Below, one piece after another: positions 19,731 through 30,701 of a stretch of DNA of 64,000 bases. Numbering within the stretch: the first letter of the stretch is position 1; each line of letters starts with the position of its first letter. The DNA is taken from NCBI RefSeq assembly GCF_000315915.1, contig NC_020192.1, forward strand, positions 62,001-126,000, written 5' to 3'. The stretch is from Henningerozyma blattae CBS 6284 (lineage: Eukaryota; Ascomycota; Saccharomycetes; Saccharomycetales; Saccharomycetaceae). Below the pieces are notes generated by a model. That model did no database searches, was not told the origin of the DNA, and saw only the letters and a program-made list of their open reading frames with translations. Both the position numbers and the translations under genes were made by a program.

Positions 19731-21449
19731 ATGTCCAATAATATTAATAGTTTAAAAAGACCCAGATCAAAGGCAGAGGAGGATATATTTATTAAAGATA
19801 AATCGAATAATTCTCAACCTTTAATAACCAATGTTAGTATTGGAAGTAAAAAAAAAATTAGAAAGTTAAATACTAATGAATTCTACGAAGATTTAACTTT
19901 TAATAGGTGCTTTGAGAAAATAAAGAAATACTTGGCAGGTAATGACCATATCATTAAAGGAAGTGTGATATTTATACCAATTGAATTTAATAGGAAGAAA
20001 ATTTATGATATTAAATTTAACAATAAGGAGTTCGATGACGAAGAAACGGATGATGAATTGGATACCAATAATTTCAAAAATATACGAAATTGTATTAATC
20101 AATTATATAGATTCATTCCGAAGGATAAATTAACATTACATTTCCCAATAAATAATAAATTTGGTCCAATTTATTTACAATTGAAAAATTTTAATTATTC
20201 AGAATGTTGTATGGTTATTACAATCATATTATCGTTTAAAAATAAAAAATGGGTAGCTCCAAATAGAATATCAGATTTATCGATTATTAATTCTTATGAT
20301 GAAAAGACTAATTATTTAAACTTAAATTCCATTTTAATGGAGAACATTTCATTAGCAGGTTCGATTTATTTGCCAAAAAATATAATATTAGAAGATATGA
20401 CAAATGTTAAGGATAAAGATATTGAAAAAGATTGGATAAAATTTATTAAACCATGCAAATTTGAAAATTTAATGAGCTTTAAAGAATTTTATGTAAAATT
20501 TTCCATTAATAAAAATTATTTTTATTTCATGATAAATTTAGTAAATTTTTTCAAAAGAATAAAATTTGGTCATATAAAAAAATATATCAATCAAACTTTT
20601 AAAAATGAAATTTATTCTTATGCAGGAATATTAAAATTAAACGTTTATGAAGTTCCCTATATAGGCCAAGATTTATTTGACATGAATAGATTGATAAAAA
20701 TTAATAAACCATTAATTGAAAATTCCAAAAACAATCTGGTTACTTATATCAACGATCTGATCGAATATGATACAAATATAATATCTGAAGAAAACCCCAT
20801 TAATCAAATTGCTACCAAACCTAGTAAATCTGGTAAAGTATTAAATCAACATGTTAAATCAATACCCAATTCAAATAATCAAAGACAATCTGCAACTCGT
20901 AATACAAATACCACCATAAATACTACCCAGTCAAGACAATTAGATAGAAATATAAATCAACAACAACCGCAACGATATAATAGTGGTACAAATACAAATC
21001 AAAGAAATTATCCTGTAGGACAGCGGTATGGTACTTCTAACAATGTCAACAACCAGCTTCAGCCTAATAGGCCAGCATCCCATTTTATGACACAAGACCA
21101 AATCAAAGAGCATTGTCAATCCACTGTAAAAGCATCAATGCATTCAATCAAATCAAAATCGTTGTACCAGATCATTAAGGCCTATGTCAAATGTCCAAGG
21201 CATAAATATGCAGATATTATATACCAAAATTTAAATGATCTTCGTGGTAAATCAAATTGTAATATAGTTATTTTACATTTAAACAATTTGCATGAATCCA
21301 TTAATTGGTTTCAAACATTAGACGTTTCAAAATATACACAACATATCCAACAACCTCATCAGAGTACTGTAAGAGTAATTAGTATCGGTGGAACAGCAAA
21401 GGATATTCTAACTGCACTAGACTTAATTGATAATATACTAAGTAAATAA
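19731..21449 (+). CDS. SNU56: U1 snRNP component Snu56
   Basis: Yeast-specific protein of the U1 snRNP, involved in 5' splice site recognition. 572 residues (S. cerevisiae 492). The N-terminal domain (about 50-345) contains IKGSVIFIPIEF, a region like the Snu56 CFVLSVLLAF segment (CCMVITIILSF), and KLNVYEVPYIGQDLFD. An Asn/Gln-rich linker of about 90 residues follows. The C-terminal domain (about 450-572) is highly conserved: HFMTQDQIKEHC, KAYVKCPRHKYADIIYQNLN, CNIVILHLNNLHES and the KH-like end STVRVISIGGTAKDI. Snu56 and the YDR239C-like gene are adjacent as in YDR240C-YDR239C. Confidence 0.95.
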   Translation: MSNNINSLKRPRSKAEEDIFIKDKSNNSQPLITNVSIGSKKKIRKLNTNEFYEDLTFNRCFEKIKKYLAGNDHIIKGSVIFIPIEFNRKKIYDIKFNNKEFDDEETDDELDTNNFKNIRNCINQLYRFIPKDKLTLHFPINNKFGPIYLQLKNFNYSECCMVITIILSFKNKKWVAPNRISDLSIINSYDEKTNYLNLNSILMENISLAGSIYLPKNIILEDMTNVKDKDIEKDWIKFIKPCKFENLMSFKEFYVKFSINKNYFYFMINLVNFFKRIKFGHIKKYINQTFKNEIYSYAGILKLNVYEVPYIGQDLFDMNRLIKINKPLIENSKNNLVTYINDLIEYDTNIISEENPINQIATKPSKSGKVLNQHVKSIPNSNNQRQSATRNTNTTINTTQSRQLDRNINQQQPQRYNSGTNTNQRNYPVGQRYGTSNNVNNQLQPNRPASHFMTQDQIKEHCQSTVKASMHSIKSKSLYQIIKAYVKCPRHKYADIIYQNLNDLRGKSNCNIVILHLNNLHESINWFQTLDVSKYTQHIQQPHQSTVRVISIGGTAKDILTALDLIDNILSK

Positions 21450-21906
21450 ATTATATATGTAACGTAATAAAATCATATTATTTATGCATAATGTACATAT
21501 ATTTAGCATTTTTTTTACAGTTTATTTCTATATTCTTTTTTCATATCATTATTCATGTCAGACCATATATAGTGATATTATTATTCAGTACATCTAGCTA
21601 ATGACTTCTTTTATTTACCCATAAAATATTTGTCGTCAAATTTGAGACACGTAAATTATTTTTAGTGCTTCGAAATTTTCATCTCATCGGAATGTTGAAA
21701 ACAGTTTGGTAAATTGTAAATAAAGAAGTTTCATCAAAAAGAGGAAAGATCCAATTAAAGATTTCTTGATGGAAAAGTGGAAGCCAAGAAGGAAAGACAC
21801 TAGATTTAAATAACACACAGAACAGTTTGCTAACTTCATTAAATAATTGTTAGCTGTTGGCATTTAATTATATATTCATAAAAAACGAGCCAAGTCTACG
21901 AAAACT
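21450..21906. other. Intergenic region SNU56-YDR239C-like gene
   Basis: SNU56 3' flank and the promoter of the next plus-strand gene; nothing else recognised. Confidence 0.6.
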
Positions 21907-24900
21907 ATGTTTGGTTCGAACGAATCTGGGAAACCTAAGAGGAGATCTTTCTTCTTCTTTGGAAATAATTCTAATTCAGAGCCTGCATCAACGGCAGGAA
22001 GTACTACGAAAGGAACAGGCACAACTTCGAAAACACAATCTAAACCCATTACCAAGACTTCGGCTAATAAAGCAACAACTTCTATCACCAAGCATACCCT
22101 GGGAACAAAGCATTCAGAGTCGTTATCATCTAAGATCGCTCCCTCAAAGCATATATCCAAGACAAAAAATTCGTTAGGAACAAAAAACTTACCAGGTACA
22201 AAAAATTCATCTGGGACAAGAAACTCATCAGGAACAAGCAATTCATCGATTAAAAACACAACAGCTTCTCATTCTACATCATCGCTACCGAGGACTACAG
22301 TAATAAATAATGCATCAGCTAATGGTAGTTTAAGTAGCACTGATCATCACAGCCATAATTTAAATGAGTCAATTAGGCACAAGCAGCATAGTATTAGTAC
22401 ATCTGCTATCAACAGCACAGCATCATCACATTTAACGGATAAGAAATTCCTTCTTAGTAACCAAACTACACGATCGAGTACTGCAGATAGCAGATTGAAT
22501 ATTTCTGCAATTAGTTCAAATCATTCATCTTACAATACTATAAGTCAAACACCATCAATTCCAGAACAAGAGTCTAATATGAATGTTAGTCACAATAAAT
22601 CCATTCCAAGCTTAGGAGAACAACATAGACAAATGACGCCACAAGATAATCCTTTTTTAATGAGAAATAAAAATAGGAATACACCAGTTCATGATGAAAT
22701 CAGTACTCCATCACATTCAAATAGTAGTTATACTAATTTAAACAAAAACACTAACAGGCATATACTAGATTTAACACCTAATATATCTAAGATTAGTACT
22801 GTTAGTAGTACTATATCAGAGCAAGATGAAAATATTAACCCAGCGTTAAGTCTAATTAATAATTCAGTTTCTAACCCTAATTCTACTTCTAAATATCACT
22901 CCACATCCACAATTAATTCAGCTTCCAATGAAAATAGACGGGTTAACTCGCGTACAAGAAGGCCACCTCCACCTCCAGTTAATATAAATATTGTAAATAA
23001 TGCAATTAATAGAAGTCTGGAGAATGTTTCATCCGTCAATGAAAGTGCAAACACTAATACATTAATAAATATAAATTCCACCTCCTCTAACAATAGCATA
23101 ATTAAAATTGGTTCTAATCTAAATTCAGTTAATAATTCTCATGATAATATTTCAAACAGCCCAGAAATAAACAATGTATTTGCTTCCCTACCTGTCATAT
23201 CATCAAATACGCATGAAAGAAAACGATCAGCTACAGAAAAGTTAGTTGAGGATATCGATAATTTTATTTCAGAAACTTCCTCACCAAGGAAGTCTTCCAA
23301 TATCTTGCCAACGAATATTTTTACGGATATCAAATCTCATCAAAGAACAAGGTCAGAAGCAGAAAAATTGGTTGATGATATTGACACATTTATGTCTGAA
23401 AATTCATCCAAAAGCCATACCTCAGGTTTAAAAATTAATAATAATTCAACACACGAAAGATCTGAATCTGAAGCGGAAAGACTGCTTGTAGATATTGAGA
23501 ACTATATTGCTGAAAAGAACTTAGATCTAGATGATTCTGCTACTGCTGGATTAAATATTTCACATTGTAGTACTAATAATCAAGCAATCAGTAAACAAAT
23601 CAATGATAGTGTAGATGATTCAATAGGGCCATCTCATGAAGTCAGTACTTTAGCTAAAAATGAGCCAATTACGACTAATAAAAAAATAGATATAATTGTT
23701 AACACAGATTTATCCAATTTAGCAATTGATGATAATCCGATATTCAGTTCACATAGTGAAATTAAACCTTTAAGCTTTAATAATAATAATAGTCAACTAA
23801 TGAATAAATCGTCGATCAATTGCTTGGGGAATGAGGGAAATAATACAAAGAAAAGGCCAGATCCATTAAACCTGGTGCCTTTAAATAATTCATTAAATAC
23901 TTCATTGATGAATACTGAAACTTTACTACTTCACAATAGTACAAATCCTTTTGCTAATGAAAATATTTATAACGAATTTGTTAGCATAGAAAATTTAACA
24001 AGTAATTCAACAGATAATAAATATGATTACAATGAAAATACGCCAGATGAGTATTATGATTATGCAAATAATGTCAATACAAGAGAAACTTATGATGATG
24101 AAAGTGATGATAGTGAAGATAGTGGTAACCCAAGTACTAATGCTAAATTACATTTTAATCAAGAAAATGATTTTATCAGGCAAAAAGGGTTTTCCTTTCC
24201 AACCACAAATAATGAATTGGATAATAAAGAAAAAGAGGAATCATCACCAAGTGAAACTTCTCGCATTCATGGCAAAGAGCCTATTCAAAAGCTAGTTAAT
24301 GATTCATTTATAAGTAGTGTGTCAGATACTGATAACTTTATCAATATGGTTGATGGTGATCTATTACCACTTTTCAATGATAATAGATATGTTTCAATAA
24401 ATGGATCACAAAGCATGTATAGTGAAATATCAGATTTACATATTCAGCACTCGAATGGAACAGGTAATCTAAATGATATTATGGGATCTCCAAGTAATAA
24501 TAATAGTAACACTGGCAGTAATTTAAGGGTTGTAAATGCAAATAGAAGTGATTCGAGTTCAATTTTATCTCAAGATACTTCGGTCTCTAGTTCAGGGTCA
24601 AATTTTAGTTTTATTAAAGGCCATGAAGATACTTACAATACTGTCGATGATATGTATCATACAAATATCGCTAGTAGCATGTCAAATAGTTTGTCAATCA
24701 CAAACCTCGACGATAATACACGTATGAATAGAAATACGATTAAAGATGATAATAGCACTGAAGATTCTGAGAATTTCTCAGCTCAACCTAGAATGAATTT
24801 TAGAATTGTTAATGAAAGTAATGATGCTATTCATGATTCTGCTAGTTTATCAGATGAATCATATCATGAAAATAATACCACTCTTGATCGCTCACTTGGT

Positions 24901-25962
24901 GATGATTTTGCCAATATGATGAATAATGGAATATTTGGGAATAATAATATTGAAAACATTTATGTTGGTAACAAGAATGTTGAAGAAGGACAAAGATATT
25001 CTGAATACACAAAAAATATGGTAGATACTTATATACGTGATCATTCTCGTGAAACCTCCCAGGATTTAAAATCAGATTTTCCAACTGGATTGTCGAAAGA
25101 TTCAATGATAAACACATCAATGGATAGTAGTATTCCAGAAACAGAATTGACGAGTTCAACTACTGCAGGTCAAACTATTTCTAGTAAAGCTAGCAGTGTA
25201 CCCACAGCCATAACTAATAATAGTGGTAATATGATTTCTGCAGAATCCTCACTATCTTCAGAATCTAATGTTAATAGCAATGTTCGATTAGTTTCCAGTT
25301 ATATCGAAGAAATTAGATTAAAATATTTACCAACTACCAACTTCTTAAATACGCCTCCAAACTTACCTATTACATTGAAGAGTAAAAACCAATTATTACG
25401 TACTAAGCAAAACATTAAAGTTAAGATTAGAACTAGTTCTAAACAAATTGGTATTAAGCATGGCGCAGCCAAACCTAAATTATTAGCTCTGGAAACCATG
25501 AACGAAGAATTTAGTGATAAAGCTGGGCACGGTAGTATAAATATAAGAACTAATAATATTGGATCTAGAAAGAAGAATATAAATCATACAAAGGAGTTCC
25601 ATGAATTAATGAATAAACAAAAGAATATTAGGCAAGATGATATTATTGAAGATGAAGAAGAAGATGAAGAAGAATATTTGAATTATATTCCTGGTGACGA
25701 TGCGTATGATAGTGATGACATGATGGCTCCATTACGGAAGAAGAGTCAAAATGGAAAGGACAGTGATAATAAAAGTGGTAAAAATTCCAAATCAATTGAT
25801 AGGAATAATACAGTGTTGAGTTACTATACTCGTAAGCAACGAAAACTATTGGGAGAAAATATCAATGACGAGTCTAAAGGACATGCGTTACCTTCACTAG
25901 ATGGTTTTGATGGATTTGATAGTGGGCTAAGACTTGCTAATCCTGATACTGACAATAAATAG
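21907..25962 (+). CDS. Large Ser/Asn-rich protein, YDR239C-like
   Basis: 1351 residues, mostly predicted disordered, rich in Ser, Asn and Thr. The first residues MFGSNESGKPKRRSFFFFG are basic and aromatic. A motif of the form RSxxEKLVxDIDxFxSE occurs three times at about residues 440, 482 and 520. An ordered-looking segment lies near residues 1125-1205 (IEEIRLKYLPTTNFL, PPNLPITLKSKNQLLR, IKVKIRTSSKQIGIKHGAAK), then an acidic run EDEEEDEEEY and a conserved-looking end (TVLSYYTRKQRKLLGE). Identification as the YDR239C orthologue rests mainly on its place between SNU56 and MRPL7; YDR239C is 779 residues and of unknown function, reported with ribosomes. Confident as a gene, moderate as this orthologue. 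Confidence 0.62.
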   Translation: MFGSNESGKPKRRSFFFFGNNSNSEPASTAGSTTKGTGTTSKTQSKPITKTSANKATTSITKHTLGTKHSESLSSKIAPSKHISKTKNSLGTKNLPGTKNSSGTRNSSGTSNSSIKNTTASHSTSSLPRTTVINNASANGSLSSTDHHSHNLNESIRHKQHSISTSAINSTASSHLTDKKFLLSNQTTRSSTADSRLNISAISSNHSSYNTISQTPSIPEQESNMNVSHNKSIPSLGEQHRQMTPQDNPFLMRNKNRNTPVHDEISTPSHSNSSYTNLNKNTNRHILDLTPNISKISTVSSTISEQDENINPALSLINNSVSNPNSTSKYHSTSTINSASNENRRVNSRTRRPPPPPVNINIVNNAINRSLENVSSVNESANTNTLININSTSSNNSIIKIGSNLNSVNNSHDNISNSPEINNVFASLPVISSNTHERKRSATEKLVEDIDNFISETSSPRKSSNILPTNIFTDIKSHQRTRSEAEKLVDDIDTFMSENSSKSHTSGLKINNNSTHERSESEAERLLVDIENYIAEKNLDLDDSATAGLNISHCSTNNQAISKQINDSVDDSIGPSHEVSTLAKNEPITTNKKIDIIVNTDLSNLAIDDNPIFSSHSEIKPLSFNNNNSQLMNKSSINCLGNEGNNTKKRPDPLNLVPLNNSLNTSLMNTETLLLHNSTNPFANENIYNEFVSIENLTSNSTDNKYDYNENTPDEYYDYANNVNTRETYDDESDDSEDSGNPSTNAKLHFNQENDFIRQKGFSFPTTNNELDNKEKEESSPSETSRIHGKEPIQKLVNDSFISSVSDTDNFINMVDGDLLPLFNDNRYVSINGSQSMYSEISDLHIQHSNGTGNLNDIMGSPSNNNSNTGSNLRVVNANRSDSSSILSQDTSVSSSGSNFSFIKGHEDTYNTVDDMYHTNIASSMSNSLSITNLDDNTRMNRNTIKDDNSTEDSENFSAQPRMNFRIVNESNDAIHDSASLSDESYHENNTTLDRSLGDDFANMMNNGIFGNNNIENIYVGNKNVEEGQRYSEYTKNMVDTYIRDHSRETSQDLKSDFPTGLSKDSMINTSMDSSIPETELTSSTTAGQTISSKASSVPTAITNNSGNMISAESSLSSESNVNSNVRLVSSYIEEIRLKYLPTTNFLNTPPNLPITLKSKNQLLRTKQNIKVKIRTSSKQIGIKHGAAKPKLLALETMNEEFSDKAGHGSINIRTNNIGSRKKNINHTKEFHELMNKQKNIRQDDIIEDEEEDEEEYLNYIPGDDAYDSDDMMAPLRKKSQNGKDSDNKSGKNSKSIDRNNTVLSYYTRKQRKLLGENINDESKGHALPSLDGFDGFDSGLRLANPDTDNK

Positions 25963-26251
25963 TTAAAACAGTTAGTATGTTTAATACTATTTTAATTAAA
26001 TAAAGACTAAATAATGGTGGAAAAGGTACAAGAAGCATTCCACACTTAAATTCTAATTATCTAAATTAGGAATATAAAATTATTCAGGTACATATGCCTA
26101 TAAATAGATGGTATTTATATATATTACGATAAATATATATATATACATATATGCGTGTGAATTGGAAATATGTATGAATAATAGTACATTAAAAAGATGA
26201 ATGAGTATACGTAACAAATATTTACATGGTCGGCGTTTAGTTATATTACAT

Positions 26252-27094
26252 TTAAGTTTGGATAGGAATCTCTAAAGCAGACAATAAATTCTTTGCTCTA
26301 GTATCAGTTTGTGAAGTTGTATTAATATTAATATGCATTCCAAAGGTTGTTGGCCAAAATTCTTCATTGTAATTGATTTCTGGGAAAAATTTAATATGGC
26401 TTGGTTTTAAACCAATTGAAATGGAACCGAAGCCATTACCATTGGATTTAGAGATACCTTTAAATTCTCTAATTCTTGGTAATACAAAGTTATTCAAGGT
26501 GGTTAAGAATTGATACATTGGTTTACCTTTCAAAATGATTTTAGCGCCCATTTTTTTGCCTCGTCTTACACTGAATGCAGGCATGTCCTTCTTTGAATAT
26601 ATATATGAAGGTTTTTGTGAAGTAATTTGTTGTAATTGTAAATAAGCAACAGTTGGATAATTAATATTTTCTTGACCTTTATTAACGTAACAATTTAAAA
26701 CAACGCTCTCTAATTCTGGAATATTCGACCAATCGATGGGATGCAAATCTGGTACTTCTCTTGAAGAACCAGTGAAAGCAGGTCTCTTTGGAGGTCTGTT
26801 GATATGATAGGGAGAAGAGCCATCCCAAGGTGTAAACTTTGAGCCCTTTACACTCTGAGCATTATGCTCGAAATTTATCAATAATAAATCAGATTTCAAT
26901 GTATTTAAATAATGGGAATGTAATGCGTCTTGATGGGTAGTAACTGGTTTGAATCTTGGTGATCTGATATCATTTTTTTCATATTTCAATTCAGGGAACC
27001 TTGGAGATAGCATCCGTTTATCGATCTTGACTTTATGGTGAACTGGTTGGACCAATGAACATGCACTTTTCCATAGTCTACTAGTATGTTTCAT
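26252..27094 (-). CDS. MRPL7: Mitochondrial large ribosomal subunit protein uL5m
   Basis: Mitochondrial homologue of ribosomal protein uL5, which lies in the central protuberance and contacts 5S-like regions and tRNA. 280 residues (S. cerevisiae 292). The N terminus is a basic mitochondrial targeting sequence. The uL5 core shows [61 protein letters not shown], then [20 protein letters not shown] and a C-terminal [12 protein letters not shown]. Convergent with the YDR239C-like gene, as expected for YDR237W relative to YDR239C; SEC26 between them is missing. Confidence 0.95.
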   Translation of the reverse strand: MKHTSRLWKSACSLVQPVHHKVKIDKRMLSPRFPELKYEKNDIRSPRFKPVTTHQDALHSHYLNTLKSDLLLINFEHNAQSVKGSKFTPWDGSSPYHINRPPKRPAFTGSSREVPDLHPIDWSNIPELESVVLNCYVNKGQENINYPTVAYLQLQQITSQKPSYIYSKKDMPAFSVRRGKKMGAKIILKGKPMYQFLTTLNNFVLPRIREFKGISKSNGNGFGSISIGLKPSHIKFFPEINYNEEFWPTTFGMHININTTSQTDTRAKNLLSALEIPIQT

Positions 27095-27874
27095 AGTCCT
27101 TTTTGTTTATTAGCTTATTTTGATCTTCAGAACTTCGAATGTCATATATATAGTCTTCAATATGTTTTAGCTTTTAATTTTTCAACCTTAAAAATTGTTT
27201 TAATATAAAATGAGATTTTGCTTTTCGGGTCCTTTGTGCGAGGTAAAAAATGCCGAGAAAATCACATATTTTTTATATATAAAAATTATCTTCATTTTTT
27301 TATTATAACTTATAACTTAGAAATTTATTTTTATCTTGAGTAAACAAGAATTGAAGTCCTTTCACATTGCACTCCTATTCTATTATTTTTAGAATAATCT
27401 AAAGAATTTTTTTCCTAGTATCTAATTTTAAAAGAAGAAAAGCATTTTTTTAATGATAAAGATTGGTCTTAAAATTTTGCTGCCATTCGTTCTTTCCTAT
27501 CAAATCAAATCAAATCAATACAGTCTTCCCTAAATAAATTGAACATTAAGTATATATCATTTGTTGATTCTTAATACGCATAAACAAAAATTTAAATAGC
27601 ATATATATATATATATATATATATTTTCTTTGACAGTAATATTAGTAATCTATCAATTAGTGTCGTTAAGCAAACCGCCTGACAAATTTGAACGTCGGAA
27701 AAACTAAAACGAAGACTTAGTAAGCGATTCTGCATCTTTTTCTACCCAAACTAATTAGAAGTTAAAAAAATAATTTTATTGATGCTTAAATTGTATATAT
27801 ATATATATATATGATGTGAGGGATATAAATTGACAACTATTATAGGGGTACTAATTGTGTCTTTTCTTACTCGA
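27095..27874. other. Divergent region MRPL7/FMN1
   Basis: Promoters of both genes. Contains AT repeats at 27600-27624 and 27795-27812; the second lies directly before two ATGs (27811, 27814) that are out of frame with FMN1. Confidence 0.6.
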
Positions 27875-28627
27875 ATGTTACTTAGTCGTTTTCAAGACTG
27901 GATCCTTACTGCACTAATGTCATTACAAATTGATAAAAAACAAGATCTTACACACGACGCTCAATTGAAAACTATGGGATATGTCTATCCAGCAAGACGT
28001 GACTGTGATATTCCAATTCCTGTTATTGTCACAAAACCTTACCCCTTGGTTGCTCCCTTTGCTCCTGTAATTGGTGGATTTGGTCGTGGATCTACTGAAC
28101 TAGGCTGTCCAACCGCCAATGTTGATCCCAAGAATGTTCCTTGGTTAGTTAGCCACAATGATAGTGAAACCTCTAGTGGGTTGAATGATTCTGGGATAGC
28201 TGATACTGGTGTATATTTTGGGTTTGCTCGTGTACGCCCTGCTAAACATGATACCAATGCGGAGACTATTCTTGAGATTGAGCGTGCAGGTACTAATGGA
28301 ACTGAACGTCGTAATGTGGAATTTAACTATGGTGCTCTGTTAGAAAAATCACAAGGTGATCTAGAAGTTTTGCCAGCCGTATTGTCTGTTGGTCTAAACC
28401 CATATTATGGCAATAAGGAGAAAACAGTTGAGATTCATGTTTTGCATAAGTTTGCACACAGTTTCTACGGTGCAGATATCTCATTTGTGGTGTTAGGTTA
28501 TATCAGACCGGAATTGGATTATTCCACTTTGGATGCCTTGGTAAAGGACATTAATATGGATATAGACATTGCTACAACCATTTTACAAAAACCAGGATAT
28601 GCCTTGTATAAGGACCTTCTACTTTGA
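27875..28627 (+). CDS. FMN1: Riboflavin kinase
   Basis: Phosphorylates riboflavin to FMN with ATP, the first step of flavin cofactor synthesis; in yeast it is membrane-associated in ER/mitochondria. 250 residues from the first in-frame ATG. Flavokinase motifs: GGFGRGSTELGCPTAN (with the PTAN motif binding Mg-ATP), GVYFGFARV, VLPAVLSVGLNPYYGN, VEIHVLHKFAHSFYGA and GYIRPEL. In the same frame the sequence is open upstream to 27815 and would add a hydrophobic stretch (LTTIIGVLIVSFLTR) like the N-terminal membrane anchor of S. cerevisiae Fmn1, but no ATG precedes it. The real start may therefore be upstream (non-AUG, or displaced by one base) or at this ATG. Neighbour order agrees with YDR236C-YDR237W. 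Confidence 0.93.
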   Translation: MLLSRFQDWILTALMSLQIDKKQDLTHDAQLKTMGYVYPARRDCDIPIPVIVTKPYPLVAPFAPVIGGFGRGSTELGCPTANVDPKNVPWLVSHNDSETSSGLNDSGIADTGVYFGFARVRPAKHDTNAETILEIERAGTNGTERRNVEFNYGALLEKSQGDLEVLPAVLSVGLNPYYGNKEKTVEIHVLHKFAHSFYGADISFVVLGYIRPELDYSTLDALVKDINMDIDIATTILQKPGYALYKDLLL

Positions 28628-29195
28628 TACATCTCATAGAATATACAACTGTATTCGTAGATGTTCACCACATTGATCCCATACATTCTCGTAAGCATTA
28701 GGAAACGTATTCATTTTTTTTCCTAAATCGCATTTTCTCTTTTCTCTGCTGGCATTGCATGACTAAGAACATAACAACTGAGAAATAGACTATCCTTGAG
28801 AATATATTTTAAAAATAATCATAAACTTTAAACCCTGATCGAAATTCTTTTCATACTTAGTAATATATGACTTATTTACCCAATATAGCAATTGCTGTAC
28901 TCTAATTCCCCAAATGACGTTTTTTTCACTTGAAATCCTTTAGGGAAACTCCGTGAAAAAATCGATGGCCTGGAAAAAAGGTGCCAGTAATAAAGCAGTA
29001 TTATATATATATAGATAGATGGATAGACTGATACATTAATACCTACTCTTTGCTAGTAAAATATTTCATATTTCAATACTCCGTTAAGTTATGTTATTTT
29101 ATTTTAATTTTATTATATTTTGAAATATACTCCATAAGATATATTATAACGCTAAATTAATTGTATTTGATATTTTTATCATACTATACTATACA
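28628..29195. other. Intergenic region FMN1-reticulon
   Basis: Nothing recognised apart from a short AT run and GATA repeat near 29003-29022. LYS4 and PRP42, which lie here in S. cerevisiae, are absent. Confidence 0.6.
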
Positions 29196-30357
29196 ATGAT
29201 AGATGACGATTCTATTCAACTGAAAAACCCCATACGAGATCTTCTCATGTGGACCAATTTTTTGACTCTGCTAATTTTTAGGTGGATCATTAATTATATT
29301 AATGTTTATCAAAGAAACTAATTTCTTTTTATTTTCTACAAAAATTTTATATATGCTATTATCATTCAATGCCATAGTAGAATATTTTACAAAATCAATT
29401 ACAGGTTTAGGATGGGTTTCCTTTTTAGATACAAGAGAATTTGACCCAATTGTCTTACCCATTTTGAATATCTGGGATAAGAAGCTATTAGTTTTGGATC
29501 AATTTTTTACCAAAATTTTATTTGCTGAGTCACCATTAGAAACTTTGATTATTAGCATGATAATATTTATGACTCATCAATTACTTACTCATATTTCAAT
29601 TTTTAATTTATTGATAATCTGTGATATTCTATTATTTACTTTACCAAAATATTTTCTTAGGAATGAATTGGGATTTGATTCTTTTATTTTTAATAATAGA
29701 ACAAAAACTTCAAATGTTAGAATATTCTTTGCTTCAACAAGGGGTAAGGAAAAGCTAAGTCCTAAACAAAAAACTGCAAGTGTTGAACAAGAGCGGCTAC
29801 AACTTGCTGAGCCATCACCAATATCTCTTTCACACCCAATAGGAATACCACAATTAGTTTCATTCCCTATGTCTCAACTTAATGATGGTGAATGCAAATT
29901 AGGTACTGAAAATACTCTACCAAGAACTTCTTCCAAAGAACAAACATTACATACAAGTAGACAAAACACAAATGGATTACCCATTTTAAAAGAAAATCCC
30001 ACTAGCATCGAATCTATATATAGAAATAAGGTTCCAAATGCAACAGCGCCTTCTTTGGATATTGGAGAGTTAATGCAACAAACACATATACAATATGAAC
30101 AAGAATATATTAGTGATGAAGAAAAAAATTCGGAAACTGTAGGAAATGATTATACAACCGTGTCATATAATTATCATCCAAGAACAAATATGCTCAATGA
30201 AGACAATGTTCCAAATCATTTGGCATCAGGCAAATTAAAAATAAAGACAGCACAAAATCCATTTGATCCTCTATATGATAGACAATCAAATAACCCATCA
30301 TCTATAATCTTACCAAATTCAAAAAATAAAAATGAACAGAGTTCAACTATTGTGTAA
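29196..30357 (+). CDS. RTN1: Reticulon (RTN1/RTN2 orthologue), reading frame broken twice
   Basis: ER-shaping membrane protein with the reticulon homology domain. The long open frame starts only at 29302, but the missing N-terminal part is upstream in other frames: ATG at 29196 gives MIDDDSIQLKNPIRDLLMW (compare Rtn1 CDLLLWRNP), then a short piece DSANF, then GGSLIILMFIKETNFF (compare FGGSLLALLILKKVN). The frame changes coincide with runs of six T (29258-29263) and five T (29275-29279); one extra T in each would restore family spacing exactly. Hydrophobic hairpins lie at KETNFFLFSTKILYMLLSF and LETLIISMIIFMTHQLL onward; the tail is hydrophilic. The position between FMN1 and ACK1 fits both YDR233C and YDL204W. 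Sequence error or recent pseudogene cannot be separated here. Confidence 0.8.
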
Positions 30358-30701
30358 TATAAGTTAATTACGGAAAGATGAAGAATTGACTCCAAACTGC
30401 TAATCTCCTACAAAAACAAAATTAAATACATAATTTCAGAATACTTCATTAATGTATTAATACAACAATCTTAAATATTTTTACATCTTTTCGTCAAATT
30501 TATCATGCTGTATTACGTATATAGTGATTTGTTGTTACCATGAATTGAATATTTTCTAAATAGTATATAATGTCTTTCTTTTTTCCCTCTCTTTAATTCA
30601 AATCTAATTTTGTTTTAGATTTATCCCTTTTTTATGTAATTTATTACGATACGAACGACACGTAGAAATGTATAAATGTATAAGCATTTCTACGCTAACT
30701 A
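30358..30701. other. Convergent intergenic region reticulon-ACK1
   Basis: 3' flanks of two convergent genes; no other feature. Confidence 0.6.
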
